In this document: positions 36,547 through 56,726 of the stretch, in pieces | Numbering within the stretch: position 1 is the stretch's first letter | Layout: every line of letters begins with the position of its first letter | From: Lagopus muta | Taxonomy: Eukaryota; Chordata; Aves; Galliformes; Phasianidae | Length of the DNA: 64,000 bases | Direction: 5' to 3' | Assembly (NCBI RefSeq): GCF_023343835.1 | Contig: NC_064433.1 | Coordinates: forward strand, 33,015,214-33,079,213 | Translations under genes and position numbers: made by a program | The notes under the pieces: generated by a model | The model's database searches: none | The model's input: the letters and a program-made list of their open reading frames with translations, nothing else | Told to the model about the DNA's origin: nothing

Positions 36547-37025
36547 TCCAGAGGAGGGCCACAAAGATGACCAGAGGGTTGGGGCACCTCTCTTGCATTG
36601 ACAGACTGAGGGAGATTGTCTCGTTCAGCCTGCAGAAGAGAAGGCTGTGGGGTGACTTCATTGAGCCTTTCAGTATTTAAAAGAGAATTAAACAAAGGAG
36701 GGAAATCAACTTTTTACAGAGGTAGACAGTGATAGTACAAGGGGAAGTGCTTTTAAGCTCAAGGAGGGAAGGTTTAGCTTGGACGTCAGGGGGAAGTTCT
36801 TCACAGGGAGAGTGGTGAGGTGCTTGGCACAGACTGCCCAGCAAGGTTGTGGATGCTCCATCTCTGGAGGTGATCAAAGCCAGGTTGGATGGGGCCCTGG
36901 ACATCCTGGTCTGGTACCAGATCTGGAGGTTGGTGGCCCTGCTTGTGGCAAGGAGCTGGAACTTTATGACCATTGGGGTCCCTTCCAACCCAAGCCATTC
37001 TGTGATTCTACAATTCTGTGATTGA
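36547..37025 (+). mobile_element. CR1 LINE 3' fragment, plus strand
   Basis: It starts CCAGAGGAGGGCCACAAAGA, continues through GGTGAGGTGCTTGGCACAGA and CCAGATCTGGAGGTTGGTGG, and ends with the full terminal repeat set around ATTCTGTGATTCTACAATTC. About 480 bp, one of the better-kept CR1 tails here. Confidence 0.94.
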
Positions 37026-39646
37026 GGGTTTTATTCTGACATGACCAATTGGTTGGGAATGCTCTGCACTCCAGGAATTTCATTTCTCATTCAGCCGAAA
37101 AAACACAGATGATTGATTGGTACACTCTGCTTCTCTAAGGGTAAAATAGGACTTTATTAGCTCTCCTAGGGAAAGGACTACTGAAAGCAATATAATCTAT
37201 ATCATGCATACGGTGCACTTGTCCTGCTGGTGAACTATATTAAAAAAATGAAGAAAAAAAGGCAGCACCAGGAGATACTGGTGCAAAGCTCAGATGTAAG
37301 AGAAAACGATTGTGTATTGGTCACGGAGTCCAAAAAATAAGAGACAGCAGTCAATTTAAATAAGACTGCATCAAAAAGGTGCATTTCCAAGACAAAAACA
37401 AAAACATTGTAATGTACTGAAAGGGAGAAATTGAAGCAAGTTTTCTGCAGAGATCAGCTCAAAATTATTTTTTCAAATGGGCACCTAGTATCCCACTGTA
37501 TCATGTGCAGGTACAGATGTAAATAATATAAATAGCAGACACAAGATTAAAGAAGTGCCTGGAAACAGCCTCACTAGCAGAATTATATTTTATTAACACA
37601 CCTTAGACAGTAGTGCAGATAATTACACCAGGCTTAACAACTTACAGTTTACCAGAGGTGTTCTTTTCTTCCCAAATGGAAAAGAAAAACATATCATCAG
37701 GATGCAAAAAAGCAAGTAGTCATATGGGAAGGACATGCACTGTCCAGAGTGAGCGTGAATATCTTTGTCCAGGAAGAAGATATGAGGTGAACCATCATGT
37801 CCAGAGACCCCCTCAGATTACATCTCTCACTCTTCAGTACAAAGATGACAAAAAAAATCTGTTCTGTCACCATGACAACTCATGCAGCCTCATTGCCATA
37901 GTAACCAGACGAATACTGCTAGTTCTTAACCAGACACGCAGTGAGCAGGCGGCCAAAGCACCACTGAGGAAGAGCCACCACTGCAGCCACCACAGCCACC
38001 ACCACAGTGGGTGCTCGGCCCTGTGCTGCTGGCAGTCCCACCCAGCCCACCTCTGGGCTTTAAGTCGACCTCTTTCTGTGTTTCCCAGCCACTGGATGAG
38101 CTGCCCTCCACTGACAGCTCTTCAAAACCAAGCCCATCTTCCTGCTGGAGTGCCACAACTGTACACTTAACCCATTTAATTGTGTGTTTGTTTGTTTTCC
38201 CAGTGATTTATCAGGCTAAGATTAAACATGACTAGAAAATTTTCATCTTCACACAGAGTCAATGAAGATCTGCTCTATTAAACCTGTGCACCACAGGGTG
38301 GCTGTTCACAATGCATTTGCATCCCATGCACGCAGTCACATTATCAGCTGAAAGGCACTGTCCTATCCCCTGAACAGTCATAATTTCAACACAGTCACAC
38401 TGAAAGATGTGTTTACTATGCACCACCAAAGCCCTCATTATGGTAATTCTAGTGCTGGTTCAGTCACAGTCACAGGCTCTCTGGTCATGGTGCATGGTGA
38501 TGTACAGCATCAGCAGGGGGAACAAAAACTGACACTCCCAAGATGACTTCAAAGTCCAATAATTTGCTGCGGGGTAATAGGTAATATCTTCCAGCATGGA
38601 GGAAGGAGGAAAAAATACAACTATTAATGTGTTTTGACCCAGACTGGGGTGGGAAGTGGAACATGGGTGGTGGAAGATCTTGGTGGTTAGAGCAGATATC
38701 TGTAGTAGGTTCTTGGCAGGGATTCACTTCCAACAGACCTGGCTGTGACCAAGCTACACTACCCAAACTCTCTAACACACTCTCTAACACACTAGGCTTA
38801 AACCCCAGCCTGGTGTCACCTTTGTCTGCCAGCAAGGTCTCCTCAAATACCTCTCCCTCCCAAAACAGATCCCCTTTTGGGGAAGGTCAGTCAGTACAGA
38901 CTGATGAAGATCAGAATGGGTTGCAAGAAGCCTCCTCAGGAACGCTGAATGGAACACTGGCTCATGCTTGCCTTGCCAGATGACTACTCACACTGAAGAG
39001 AAATAGAGAATAACCCCCACCAAAGAAATAGTGAAAAATCTTCCCAGGAGAGCATTTCAAAAGATGTCGCCTTGGATAGCTATGCCCCCCTGGGGAGTCG
39101 TGCCCCAATGGGGAGACCATTCCTTGAGTAGAATTTGGAGCAAACTGGCATGGGGACATTATCCAGCTCTCTCACTGGGCTGTAACAGCCATTAGATCAT
39201 GTTGCAACGCCTTGGGGAAAAAAAAAAATTGTTCCTCTACTGTTGAGGAAGAAAAAAAATGGTAAGAATGAGGAAAATAAATCTGTAAAATGCAGTGCAA
39301 TTTTAAATGAATTGGTAGTTTTCAACAGAAAAATTGTAAAAGCTTTTTAAGTTGCTTTTTTTTTTTTCAACTGAGTGAGAATCCCCTCGTGAAGAAGATG
39401 AATGAAACAAAATCATTTTAGTGCTCACATACATACTAAGGTATGAAACAAGATACTTGTTATTGCTGTTTACAGCTAAAACAGAACTCCGTACGTCACT
39501 CAATGGGGAAGAAAGCCAACAATACTAAAACAACAAATCAGACTAGAGCATTAAAAGCTATGTTCATAAATGTGTAGGAGAGTACAAACAATAATTCTAT
39601 CCTGGATACAGACTGAGCTCAAAACTACTTACTTTTAATATTAACA

Positions 39647-39662
39647 CCACCCTCTAGTGGCA
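39647..39662 (-). promoter_or_regulatory. CTCF-like motif
   Basis: The minus strand reads TGCCACTAGAGGGTGG, close to the CTCF core consensus CCASYAGRKGGC. It stands in the repeat-poor middle of the convergent SRGAP1-KICS2 interval. Single motif, no occupancy data, so a candidate only. Confidence 0.35.
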
Positions 39663-40164
39663 GCTTTTCCATCTTACCAAAGTACAAAAGTAATTAACGC
39701 CTTGCTCTTACGCATGGAGAAATGGTACAAAAATTGGATTCAGCTGTTTTCTTCCCTGGGCTGGACAGAACGCTTACACTTGGCATTCTTGAAGGAATGC
39801 CAGTTTTGGGAAAAGTTCTGTCCAGTTTATTTCTAAATATAATTTATGAAATAAGTGTCTAAGGAAATACTATCATGAAGTGCAAAAAAAATAGTAAGTC
39901 CCTATAAAACATGGCTGCAGAATAACCTTTCAGATGGATACATAAGTTCTTCCACGCTTGGTGAGCAAATTATACTCTGAAGCATGAAAGCTGTGCTTTT
40001 AACATATGATTATCGTATCAACTCTCTGAAGACATTTCAGCTGGCAGCTTTGAAGATAAATATAGAACTTGAAATAGTTCTGTTTCTTGAAATTTCAGCT
40101 CTTTCTTGTGTAGTTGGATATACTACAAAACCATCAATGTGTTTGGTTCCTTTTCCTTCTTTCT

Positions 40165-42000
40165 TTCCCAGGAGCTGGTTGGCAGCATCCCCTGGGAATC
40201 TGCCCTAGAGAGCACAGGGGCCCACGAGAGCTGGTCACTTTTCAAGAAGCACCTTTTAAAAGCTCAGGAGCAGGTAATCCCACTACGCCACAAGTAAAGC
40301 TAATGGGCTGGAAGACCAACTTGGCTGAACAGGGAACTCTGCCTGAAACTAGGCTTGAAAAAGGAAATACACGATCTCTGGAAGCAAGGTCTGTCTTCAT
40401 AGGGAGGCTATGGAGCTTTGGTTTTCATCTACAGGGAGAAAATGAGAAAACTCAAAGCCCAGCTTGAGTTGCCACTGGCCAATGTGGTGTCAGACAACAA
40501 AAAAAGACTTTTTCAAGTATATCAACCACAATTGGACTAATCCTTGGAGTGGAAGGTCACCTAATGAGGAAGGAAGAGGAAAAAACAGAGGAATTCAATT
40601 CTTTCTCTTTTTTTTTCTTTCTTTTTTTTTCTTCGTATTTAACAGTACTGACAGATCTTGGCCTCACAACTGGGGGAGTACGACTGGAGAAGCGATGACT
40701 TTCCATCTGCATATATAAAAGGACTACATCAGCTCAATGTGCCATAGGTCCAGATGGGATTCACCCTTGAAGTACTGAAGGAATCAGCAGCTGCTATAGC
40801 TGGACGCCTTTCAACAATTTACCAAAGGTCATGAAAGCCTGTGCAGGTCCCTGCTGACTGGAAAATAGCCAATGTCATAACCATGTACAAAAATGGCATG
40901 AGTGAAGACCCAGGAAACTGCAGACCTGTTAATCAGTTCCTGGAAAAGTCACAGAGAAAATCTTCTTGGGTGATTTTGAAAAGCACTTAAAGAACAAAGC
41001 TGCTATCAGGCATAGTCAACTGGAGTTCATCAAGGGAAAGTCCTGCTGAGCAGTTTGATCTCCTGTGACAGGGCCACCTGCCCAGTTGATGAAGGCAAGG
41101 AAGCGGACAGAACCTTTCTGGTTTTCAGTAAGGTCTTTAACACAGCATGCTTCTGGACTGGTCCAGTTCTACTCAACATTTTTGTCCGAGATCTGGATGC
41201 AGGAGTTGAAAACATCCTTTGCAGGTTTGCTGATGGTACTAAACTGTGAGGTTCTGTTGACTCCTCGGAAAGATGGCATGCCTGCAGAGGGATCCAGACA
41301 GATCAGAACGCTGGGCAATCAGCAATAGCGTGAAGTTCATCAAAGATAAATGCCAGACACTCATTGTGGGTTAACCCTAAAGGAAGCTAAGCACTGCACA
41401 GCTGTTCATCCACTCTTCCCACCCTGCCAGTGGGATGGGGAAAGAATTGGAAAAAAAGTAAAACCCGCAGGTTGAGAAAAATCTGATAGGATGGAAAAGG
41501 AAGGAAAACTAATAATGATAAAAGAATACACAGAACAAGAGGTGCACAATGCAATTGCTCGGCACCTGCTGACAGATTCTCAGGGACTTCCTGAGCAGCA
41601 GTCCTTCTCTCTGGCCATCTCCCAGCTTGATCCAGAGTGATGCCATACGGTATGGGATACCTCTTTGGCCACTCTGGATCAGCTCTCCAGGCTTTGTCCC
41701 CTCCCATGATCTCCCCAGTTTCCTTGCTGGCAAGCTATTGGGGAAAGCTGGAAAGTTCTTAGAGTGAGCACTGCTGTGCAAAAACTAAGACATTGGTGTG
41801 TTACCAACATCATTGCTCATGCCTCATGCCTGTCAGTTTTCAATAAATGATTGGATAATGCCCTCAGTAATATGTTTTAACTTTTGGTTAGCTGTGAAGT
41901 GATCAGGCAGTTGGACTAGATGTTGTACAAAGGTCCTTTCCAACTGCCCTGTTCTGGTTCTACTCTACTGTTCCGTTCTGTTCTATTCTATTCTGCTTCT
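40165..42000 (+). mobile_element. CR1 LINE with reverse-transcriptase remains, interrupted by an LTR
   Basis: The longest CR1 in the window. Frame-shifted pieces of the ORF2 protein are readable: WQHPLGICPREHRGPRELVT/FKKHLLKAQEQVIPL near 40170-40290, QLELPLANVVSDNKK near 40460-40500, a GPDGIHP-like and KSTNYRP-like region at 40750-40930, and QELKTSFAGLLMVLNCE (FADD-box region) at 41195-41250. A part of the domain is deleted near 41135. It resumes after the LTR at about 41836 and ends with GGTCCTTTCCAACTGCCCTG and TTCTATTC repeats. Stops and frameshifts make it inactive. Confidence 0.85.
41361..41835 (+). mobile_element. Solo LTR of an avian endogenous retrovirus nested in CR1
   Basis: It begins near TTGTGGGTTAACCCTAAAGG and contains the same family blocks as the LTR at 7864: GCACAATGCAATTGCTCGGC, TGGGATACCTCTTTGGCCA and GTGTGTTACCAACATCATTG. 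The 3' terminus is worn and ends near 41835. There is no internal viral region. It splits the CR1 3' part, so it is younger than that copy. Confidence 0.75.
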
Positions 42001-42038
42001 CTCAGAAGCAAGTAGGCTGATCCCTAATTAATCTAGCG

Positions 42039-42078
42039 GCCATCGTTTCAATAAGTCATCCCATCGTTTCAATAAGTC
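42039..42078. repeat. Two-copy direct repeat, about 21 bp each
   Basis: CCATCGTTTCAATAAGTC occurs at about 42040-42057 and again at about 42061-42078, separated by ATC. It lies just downstream of the CR1 tail, probably a slippage or insertion-site duplication. Confidence 0.8.
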
Positions 42079-43281
42079 TGCATGCAGACTGCAAACTTCA
42101 GCATGGAAATGGTTGATCCACTACACCTAAGAATATTGAATTTGCAGGCAAAACAGTGTAGACAAATTGCTTAGGAAGCTGGGGTGGGGACTCCATTTAT
42201 CTCAGTCATTCCCTACATAAGCAACAATAAAAAAGGACTTGCTTTTCCCAAACGCCTATTATTCAATGACAGTTGAAAATAATTGCCTATTGCTCTCTCT
42301 AGATAGATACATATGAAGAGAAGAAAATAACTTTTACTGTTTCTGAACCTTTCCTTCAGCATCATTCCAGGCAGAGGTGAGCTCTACAAAATGATTTCCA
42401 CACCTACAATGGGACTTAAATGGTCAAATTTGTAAATCATGCAGGCAGATTTAGAGCATCAGATTAAAAGAAGACAACCTATTAGTGCTCACAACTTCCC
42501 ACCCCATCTCTCTGATAAGAGTTAGCATCTTCCAGCATGGGGGTGCCTAGTTTACTTAGCTGTATTGATGAGGGCAAAGCCTCAGATGCCCCGCCACAAG
42601 TCTAACTTTTAGGTGAAAAGTGGAGCTGCAAAACATAACCTTTCACCTTTAGAGTATTCCTACAATTTTACCTAGAGTCCTACACAGACCCAGGAAGTCT
42701 TTGGAGAAGCACTGCTCCATTCCTGAAGAGCCAGACCTAGTGAACACCCAGAGAGGACATAACTCCAGCCTGCTGCAGTTGCCAGTGGTGCTGATGAAAG
42801 CAAGTCTTTTAACAACTTTTAATTCAACTTGTAGATCCCCACATGGGACCACAACAACTCAGCACAATTATGTTCTCTTTACAGCTCTGAGTAATTTGAC
42901 TTACACACACCAAAAAAAAACCTCCCAGTACTTTGGTAGCAAATGATGCATATAACACAGAGCCAAATATTTAGTGACACTAAATATTTTATGAGATCAG
43001 TAGCGAGCTGCACAATTACAAGCACTGCACTGCCCCAAGCTTCAAATGTTAACTCTTAGCATCATATTAGCATGTCCTAGTTAATAATGTAAACCAACTA
43101 AGACTCTCAAAATCATCTATCCAGAAAGAACTGTTCTACCAAGATGGTTGCTACCTAAAGATTGGAAACAGGTGACTGTATTCATATGCTTTTCTCCTCC
43201 CAAAGCTACTTTCTTCCCCTTACCGTGGATAGCTGGTCTCACAGGAAAATACTGCAGAGGCAGACAGAATTCGTGCAACAC

Positions 43282-43287
43282 TTTATT
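43282..43287 (-). terminator. KICS2: Distal KICS2 poly(A) signal candidate
   Basis: AATAAA on the minus strand, followed by GTGTTGCACGAATTCTGTCT, a reasonable G/T-rich downstream element. The nearer signals at 44587 and 44443 would give 3'UTRs of about 0.5-0.65 kb. Confidence 0.4.
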
Positions 43288-44828
43288 ACACTGCTGAAGA
43301 CTGGGAATCGGTTCAGGTGACAGCTTCTTCTCTCTTACTCAGGCTGAAGAAGTCAATAGCACGACAACATTACAAAGCCACTATCTGAAAGAAGGTAAGC
43401 ACACAAAAGACAGTCTTGGGAGGGTTTAGAGTTTCACTGGGACAAAAGGACAACAGGAGATGCAAAGTGCAACATTGCTACAACCAGGTGGTGGTCTGCT
43501 GCTGGTGTATCTACCACTCCTTTTCCAGTGACAAAAAGGAGCCTCTTCAAAATCTTAAGGGTGATACTGCAGCTAGACTAAGACTTAGGAAAAAGGAAGA
43601 AGCAGATATTTACAACAGACCAACACCTAATTATAGCAAAACATGGAAGACTCTCTCTGGCACAAAATGCAAAACTGAAGCTCAGACTTTGAGATGAGAG
43701 CATTCTTATGTGACTGTGAAGAAACCAGCACTTGCAGGAGAGGTGAGACAAGCTACCAAAACCCTTTGCAAGAGAGGAAGGTACTCAGTAAAACTTAAAA
43801 TCCAAGGGTATCTGTTCTGCTTCAAAGCTTCAACAGTGTTAACTAAGGATCTAACTTGACTACACCAGCATAAACTGTGCGTCAGAGCCACATCCTTCCC
43901 TCCTGAATTCCCATAAAAGAAACTGCATAGTGGTCAGAAGAAACACACAGTATAAGCCTGTAAGTCATGTGCGACACGGGGAAATATTGATTCTCAAAAT
44001 GATCAGCACTTTCAGAATAATCAGAAACCACACTTCTAGCCTCCGGATTTGGAAAAACTAAGCAGCGAAACAGACATTTCAGAATGAGGAAAACATACTG
44101 CAAAGGAATGAAAATCAAAATTCCAAGAGTTGCAATTTAGCTTACTTGTGAAAGCATTTAAAACAGAACAGAATAAAAACAACAAACTCCCAAAAATCTG
44201 AAAGTATATCCAAGTTGGCCCTGACAGCAAATTGTAAAATAACTCACAAAGGGTATTTCCTCCTGCACGCTTTTTTAACGTGTAGCTGAACAAAAGCACA
44301 ACTTGAAAGAGCTTTGCTGCTTTTCTGTGGAACCATTCCAATCTAAACCACCTGCTCAAACTCCTTCAGCTTCAGTTGGAGCCAGATACACACAGGGTCT
44401 CATCACTGCAGGGCACGCTCTACTCCCAAAACACGCTTCAGCTTTATTTGATTGAGCCTGTGTTCTGAAGCAGCTTTATGCTTCAGAGCTTGTTTGGAAT
44501 AAACTGTTGCTTAACAGACAGTATCAGTTCTCAACTGTTTTTAAAGTGTTTTAATTAGCGAGTTCCTTTGTGATTGATGTATCTTATTTATTGAAAACGT
44601 GCTCTTGCAGATTCACACATTTCAATATTCCCTTCCACCAGTGTACAGTTCCCAGAAGTAATTCCTGTCAGACAGTTTTTTTGGTTTTCAGAAAATACAC
44701 ATTTTCCACCCTCATCACATTTTCAGTAATCTCTATAGATCAGACTATAATAAAGTGCATATATTCCTTTGTTATACAGGCAACTAAGTTGTGGACTGAA
44801 AAAATAAATCATACTGCAAATTGGAAAC

Positions 44829-44845
44829 CACACACACACACACAC
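44829..44845. repeat. Short (CA) microsatellite
   Basis: About eight CA units followed by a few interrupted copies, in the predicted KICS2 3'UTR (TG repeat in the transcript). Confidence 0.9.
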
Positions 44846-45087
44846 TCAAAAAAACTCTCACCACTGCCATTTAGCACCCCACAGTTAAGTTATCTCACTG
44901 AATACTGCCAAAAATATTTTTTTTCCCCAAGAGTCAGTTAGCTGTATTTTTTTTTTAATTGAACTTATATCATTAAAAATAATGGTTCCTTTTTAATTAG
45001 ACGACGATAATCGCGAGTTTATGTAATCCTGGAAGCTGCAGTTACCCCAAGGCTGACAGTCTGCCTTGACAATTTGTGTTACGTGTT

Positions 45088-52310
<7,223 letters not shown>

Positions 52311-52384
52311 GCCGCCGCCGCTTCCGGGTTCCGCTCCCAGCCGAACGAGGAGCCCCACTCGCGCCGCAGCTCCCGGAAGTCCTC

Positions 52385-52394
52385 GTCACGTGAT
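52385..52394. promoter_or_regulatory. KICS2: CLEAR-like E-box, proximal
   Basis: GTCACGTGAT, matching the ten-base CLEAR/TFEB-type consensus GTCACGTGAY. It lies about 75 bp upstream of the KICS2 start codon. USF, MAX or other bHLH-ZIP factors could also bind. Confidence 0.55.
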
Positions 52395-52422
52395 GCGGGG
52401 AGAGACGGGCGGGAGGGTCGCG

Positions 52423-52432
52423 GTCACGTGAG
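52423..52432. promoter_or_regulatory. KICS2: CLEAR-like E-box, distal
   Basis: GTCACGTGAG, a second E-box with the same TCACGTGA core, 38 bp from the first. It differs from the strict consensus only at the last base. Confidence 0.5.
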
Positions 52433-52560
52433 GTGCGACGGCCCTCCCCGTCATGCGGCGCGCGGGCACAGGTGGGCGCAGGGCATGCCGGGAGGGGCTG
52501 CTCCTCTGCGTAAGGCGCTGGCCATCCGCGCCACGCTGCAAGAGAATAGGGGCGCGCAGA

Positions 52561-53187
52561 GCACGGGCTCTCCGCTCCTGAATTGTTTTCTCTGGTTTAA
52601 ATCAGAAGGCCGCTTTCATGCTCCACTGTTTTCTCCATTAAGCGTCCAAACGCAAGGGCTTCTGGGCAACGTTAGCTTGGACCCTAATGCACCCCTCCTA
52701 CATGATCTCCCATGTAAGCCGTGGCTTTTGCAGCTTCCAATCCCACCTGACATCTCTGCAGCCATTTTAGGGATCCTCAATTGCTCAACCCACTGACAAG
52801 GAGGACTAATTTAAGCTTTGGACAGATCAACTCCTTGAACAGATTGGAAAGATGAGTACAGCACGCAGCAGAGCTGTGACACACAAGCCCGCAGAAAGGG
52901 GGCTGCCGTGACAGCATTGCCTGTTCCAGCTCCTGGGGAACATCAAGAGCTCTGTCCTACCCACCTCCTGCTGAAATTAGCAGCCACTTCTCTCTGCACT
53001 GAGCTCCAGAGCTCCCCTGCTGCCGTCCCAGAGCAGCAAGGTTCCCAGCTGCCTGTGGCCAGTATTTCTACTACACTCTTCAACTAGGCTGCAAATAACA
53101 TACAGAAAACAGGATATGAACAGGGGCTTCCTGGGTATTTGAGACAGAGTTTACAAAGAAACCTGGAATGAAAGGTTCAAATAGACC
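52561..53187. other. Spacer between the RPL18A 3' end and KICS2 promoter
   Basis: About 0.6 kb of single-copy sequence with no gene seen. RPL18A and KICS2 are both transcribed to the left, so RPL18A runs towards the KICS2 promoter. Confidence 0.7.
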
Positions 53188-53193
53188 TTTATT
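53188..53193 (-). terminator. RPL18A: RPL18A poly(A) signal
   Basis: AATAAA on the minus strand, 29 bases after the TAA stop. Such a very short 3'UTR is usual for ribosomal protein genes. Confidence 0.85.
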
Positions 53194-53221
53194 ACACTGA
53201 GTAGACAGCACATTTTCGTAC

Positions 53222-55904
<2,683 letters not shown>

Positions 55905-55925
55905 GCTGCCGCCGCCGCCGCCCGC

Positions 55926-55938
55926 AGGAAAGGAAAGG
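55926..55938 (-). promoter_or_regulatory. RPL18A: TOP-type transcription start of RPL18A
   Basis: The minus strand reads CCTTTCCTTTCCT, an uninterrupted pyrimidine tract about 22-34 bases before the ATG. This is the 5' terminal oligopyrimidine pattern of ribosomal protein mRNAs, which places their translation under mTORC1/LARP1 control. The exact start base is inferred. Confidence 0.75.
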
Positions 55939-56000
55939 CCGCACGCGCGGCTGCTTCACGTCACCCGCCCGCTGCGGCACCGCCCGCCGCCGTCCCGCCC

Positions 56001-56010
56001 TCCCATTGGC
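56001..56010 (-). promoter_or_regulatory. RPL18A: CCAAT box upstream of RPL18A
   Basis: The minus strand reads GCCAATGGGA, a good NF-Y site, about 65-70 bp upstream of the predicted RPL18A start. Confidence 0.6.
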
Positions 56011-56427
56011 CCGCGGCGCGGCGCGGTTGGGCGAGGCGGCTGTCAATCACCGCCCGCGACGGTCGGCCCTGGTTTCCGGGCGGCGGCGTCCGCGTGGCCG
56101 TAGGAGGAGGCCGTGCCGCCTGGCGGTGCGCATCCAGGCGGCCGGCCGACGGGCGCCCCTCAGCAGCGCGTCGGTGCCCCTAAGGGTGCGGCCCCGTCTC
56201 TATCGCGTCGGTGCCGCCGGGTCCTGTAAAGGGGGGATGGCGGCCGGGGGCACTTTCTCACGTTATTCTCAGAACAGGGTAACCACGGTAACGGCACTCG
56301 CGAGGCAGACGCTGCAAGCTGCCTCCACCCGTTAACGAAGGGGGTGCGGAACCACGCTCCCGGCCCCTGTGAGCAACACGCACGGGTGCGCTGCGACGCG
56401 TCGTTCGCCCTCCGGAACGGGGGCGGG

Positions 56428-56518
56428 GCGGGACTACAGCTCCCAGGGGCCGCGGGGAGCTCGGGTCGCTCGGGCTGTCCCAAGGTGCCGCAGGGTATTG
56501 TGGGAGCTGTAGTCCCGC
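56428..56518. repeat. Perfect 18-bp inverted repeat of ZNF143-like motifs
   Basis: GCGGGACTACAGCTCCCA at 56428-56445 and its exact reverse complement TGGGAGCTGTAGTCCCGC at 56501-56518, 55 bp apart. Each arm contains the ACTACANNTCCCA core of the ZNF143/STAF site, and the right arm extends to TATTGTGGGAGCTGTAGT, close to the full reverse consensus. Confidence 0.8.
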
Positions 56519-56639
56519 GGTGCGGCGAAGGGGCGGGGGCGCCTTCCCTTCGCTTCCCGGACGCGCTTGGGCCGCGCCACCTCCCCCGGGCCGCCTCCCT
56601 CTGCTCCTCCCGCCGCCAGCCGAGGCGGCGCGGCCTGCG

Positions 56640-56726
56640 CGGCCCGGCCCGCTCCCTATGCTCGTGGCGACGTCGGAGCTGCGGGGCGGGAGCCGGCACT
56701 GCCGCGATGGAAGAGTGACCGGGAAG
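56640..56726 (+). other. XPOT: Probable non-coding first exon of XPOT
   Basis: A donor-like GGGAAG/GTAACG at 56726/56727 lies at the right edge of the strongest promoter sequence and in the XPOT direction. The 5' limit is not visible. It holds a four-codon mini-ORF (ATG at 56707, TGA at 56716-56718). Without transcript data this is inference; other CpG-island exons are possible. Confidence 0.45.

Larger units (their letters stand above)
32546..43270. other. Convergent intergenic region between SRGAP1 and KICS2
   Basis: About 10.7 kb with no supported gene. It holds CR1 fragments (34823-35195, 35322-35480, 36547-37025, 40165-42000), an LTR at 41361-41835, an A-rich to mixed single-copy block at 37.0-40.1 kb and a CTCF-like motif at 39647. 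An open frame of 185 codons at 37613-38170 has no recognisable family, codon bias or splice context and is taken as chance. Confidence 0.65.
43271..45087 (-). other. KICS2: KICS2 3' untranslated region (extent inferred)
   Basis: A repeat-poor stretch downstream of the KICS2 stop. Minus-strand AATAAA signals lie at 44587-44592, 44443-44448 and 43282-43287. A (CA) run stands at about 44829-44845 on the plus strand. The most distal signal is followed on the minus strand by a T/G-containing stretch. The real end is not determined. Confidence 0.5.

Noticed and set aside
37613-38170. Open frame of 185 codons in the intergenic region
   Set aside because: No recognisable domain, compositional bias to His/Ser from a CAC/CCA-rich patch, no promoter or splice context. 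Taken as chance; a transcript search would decide.
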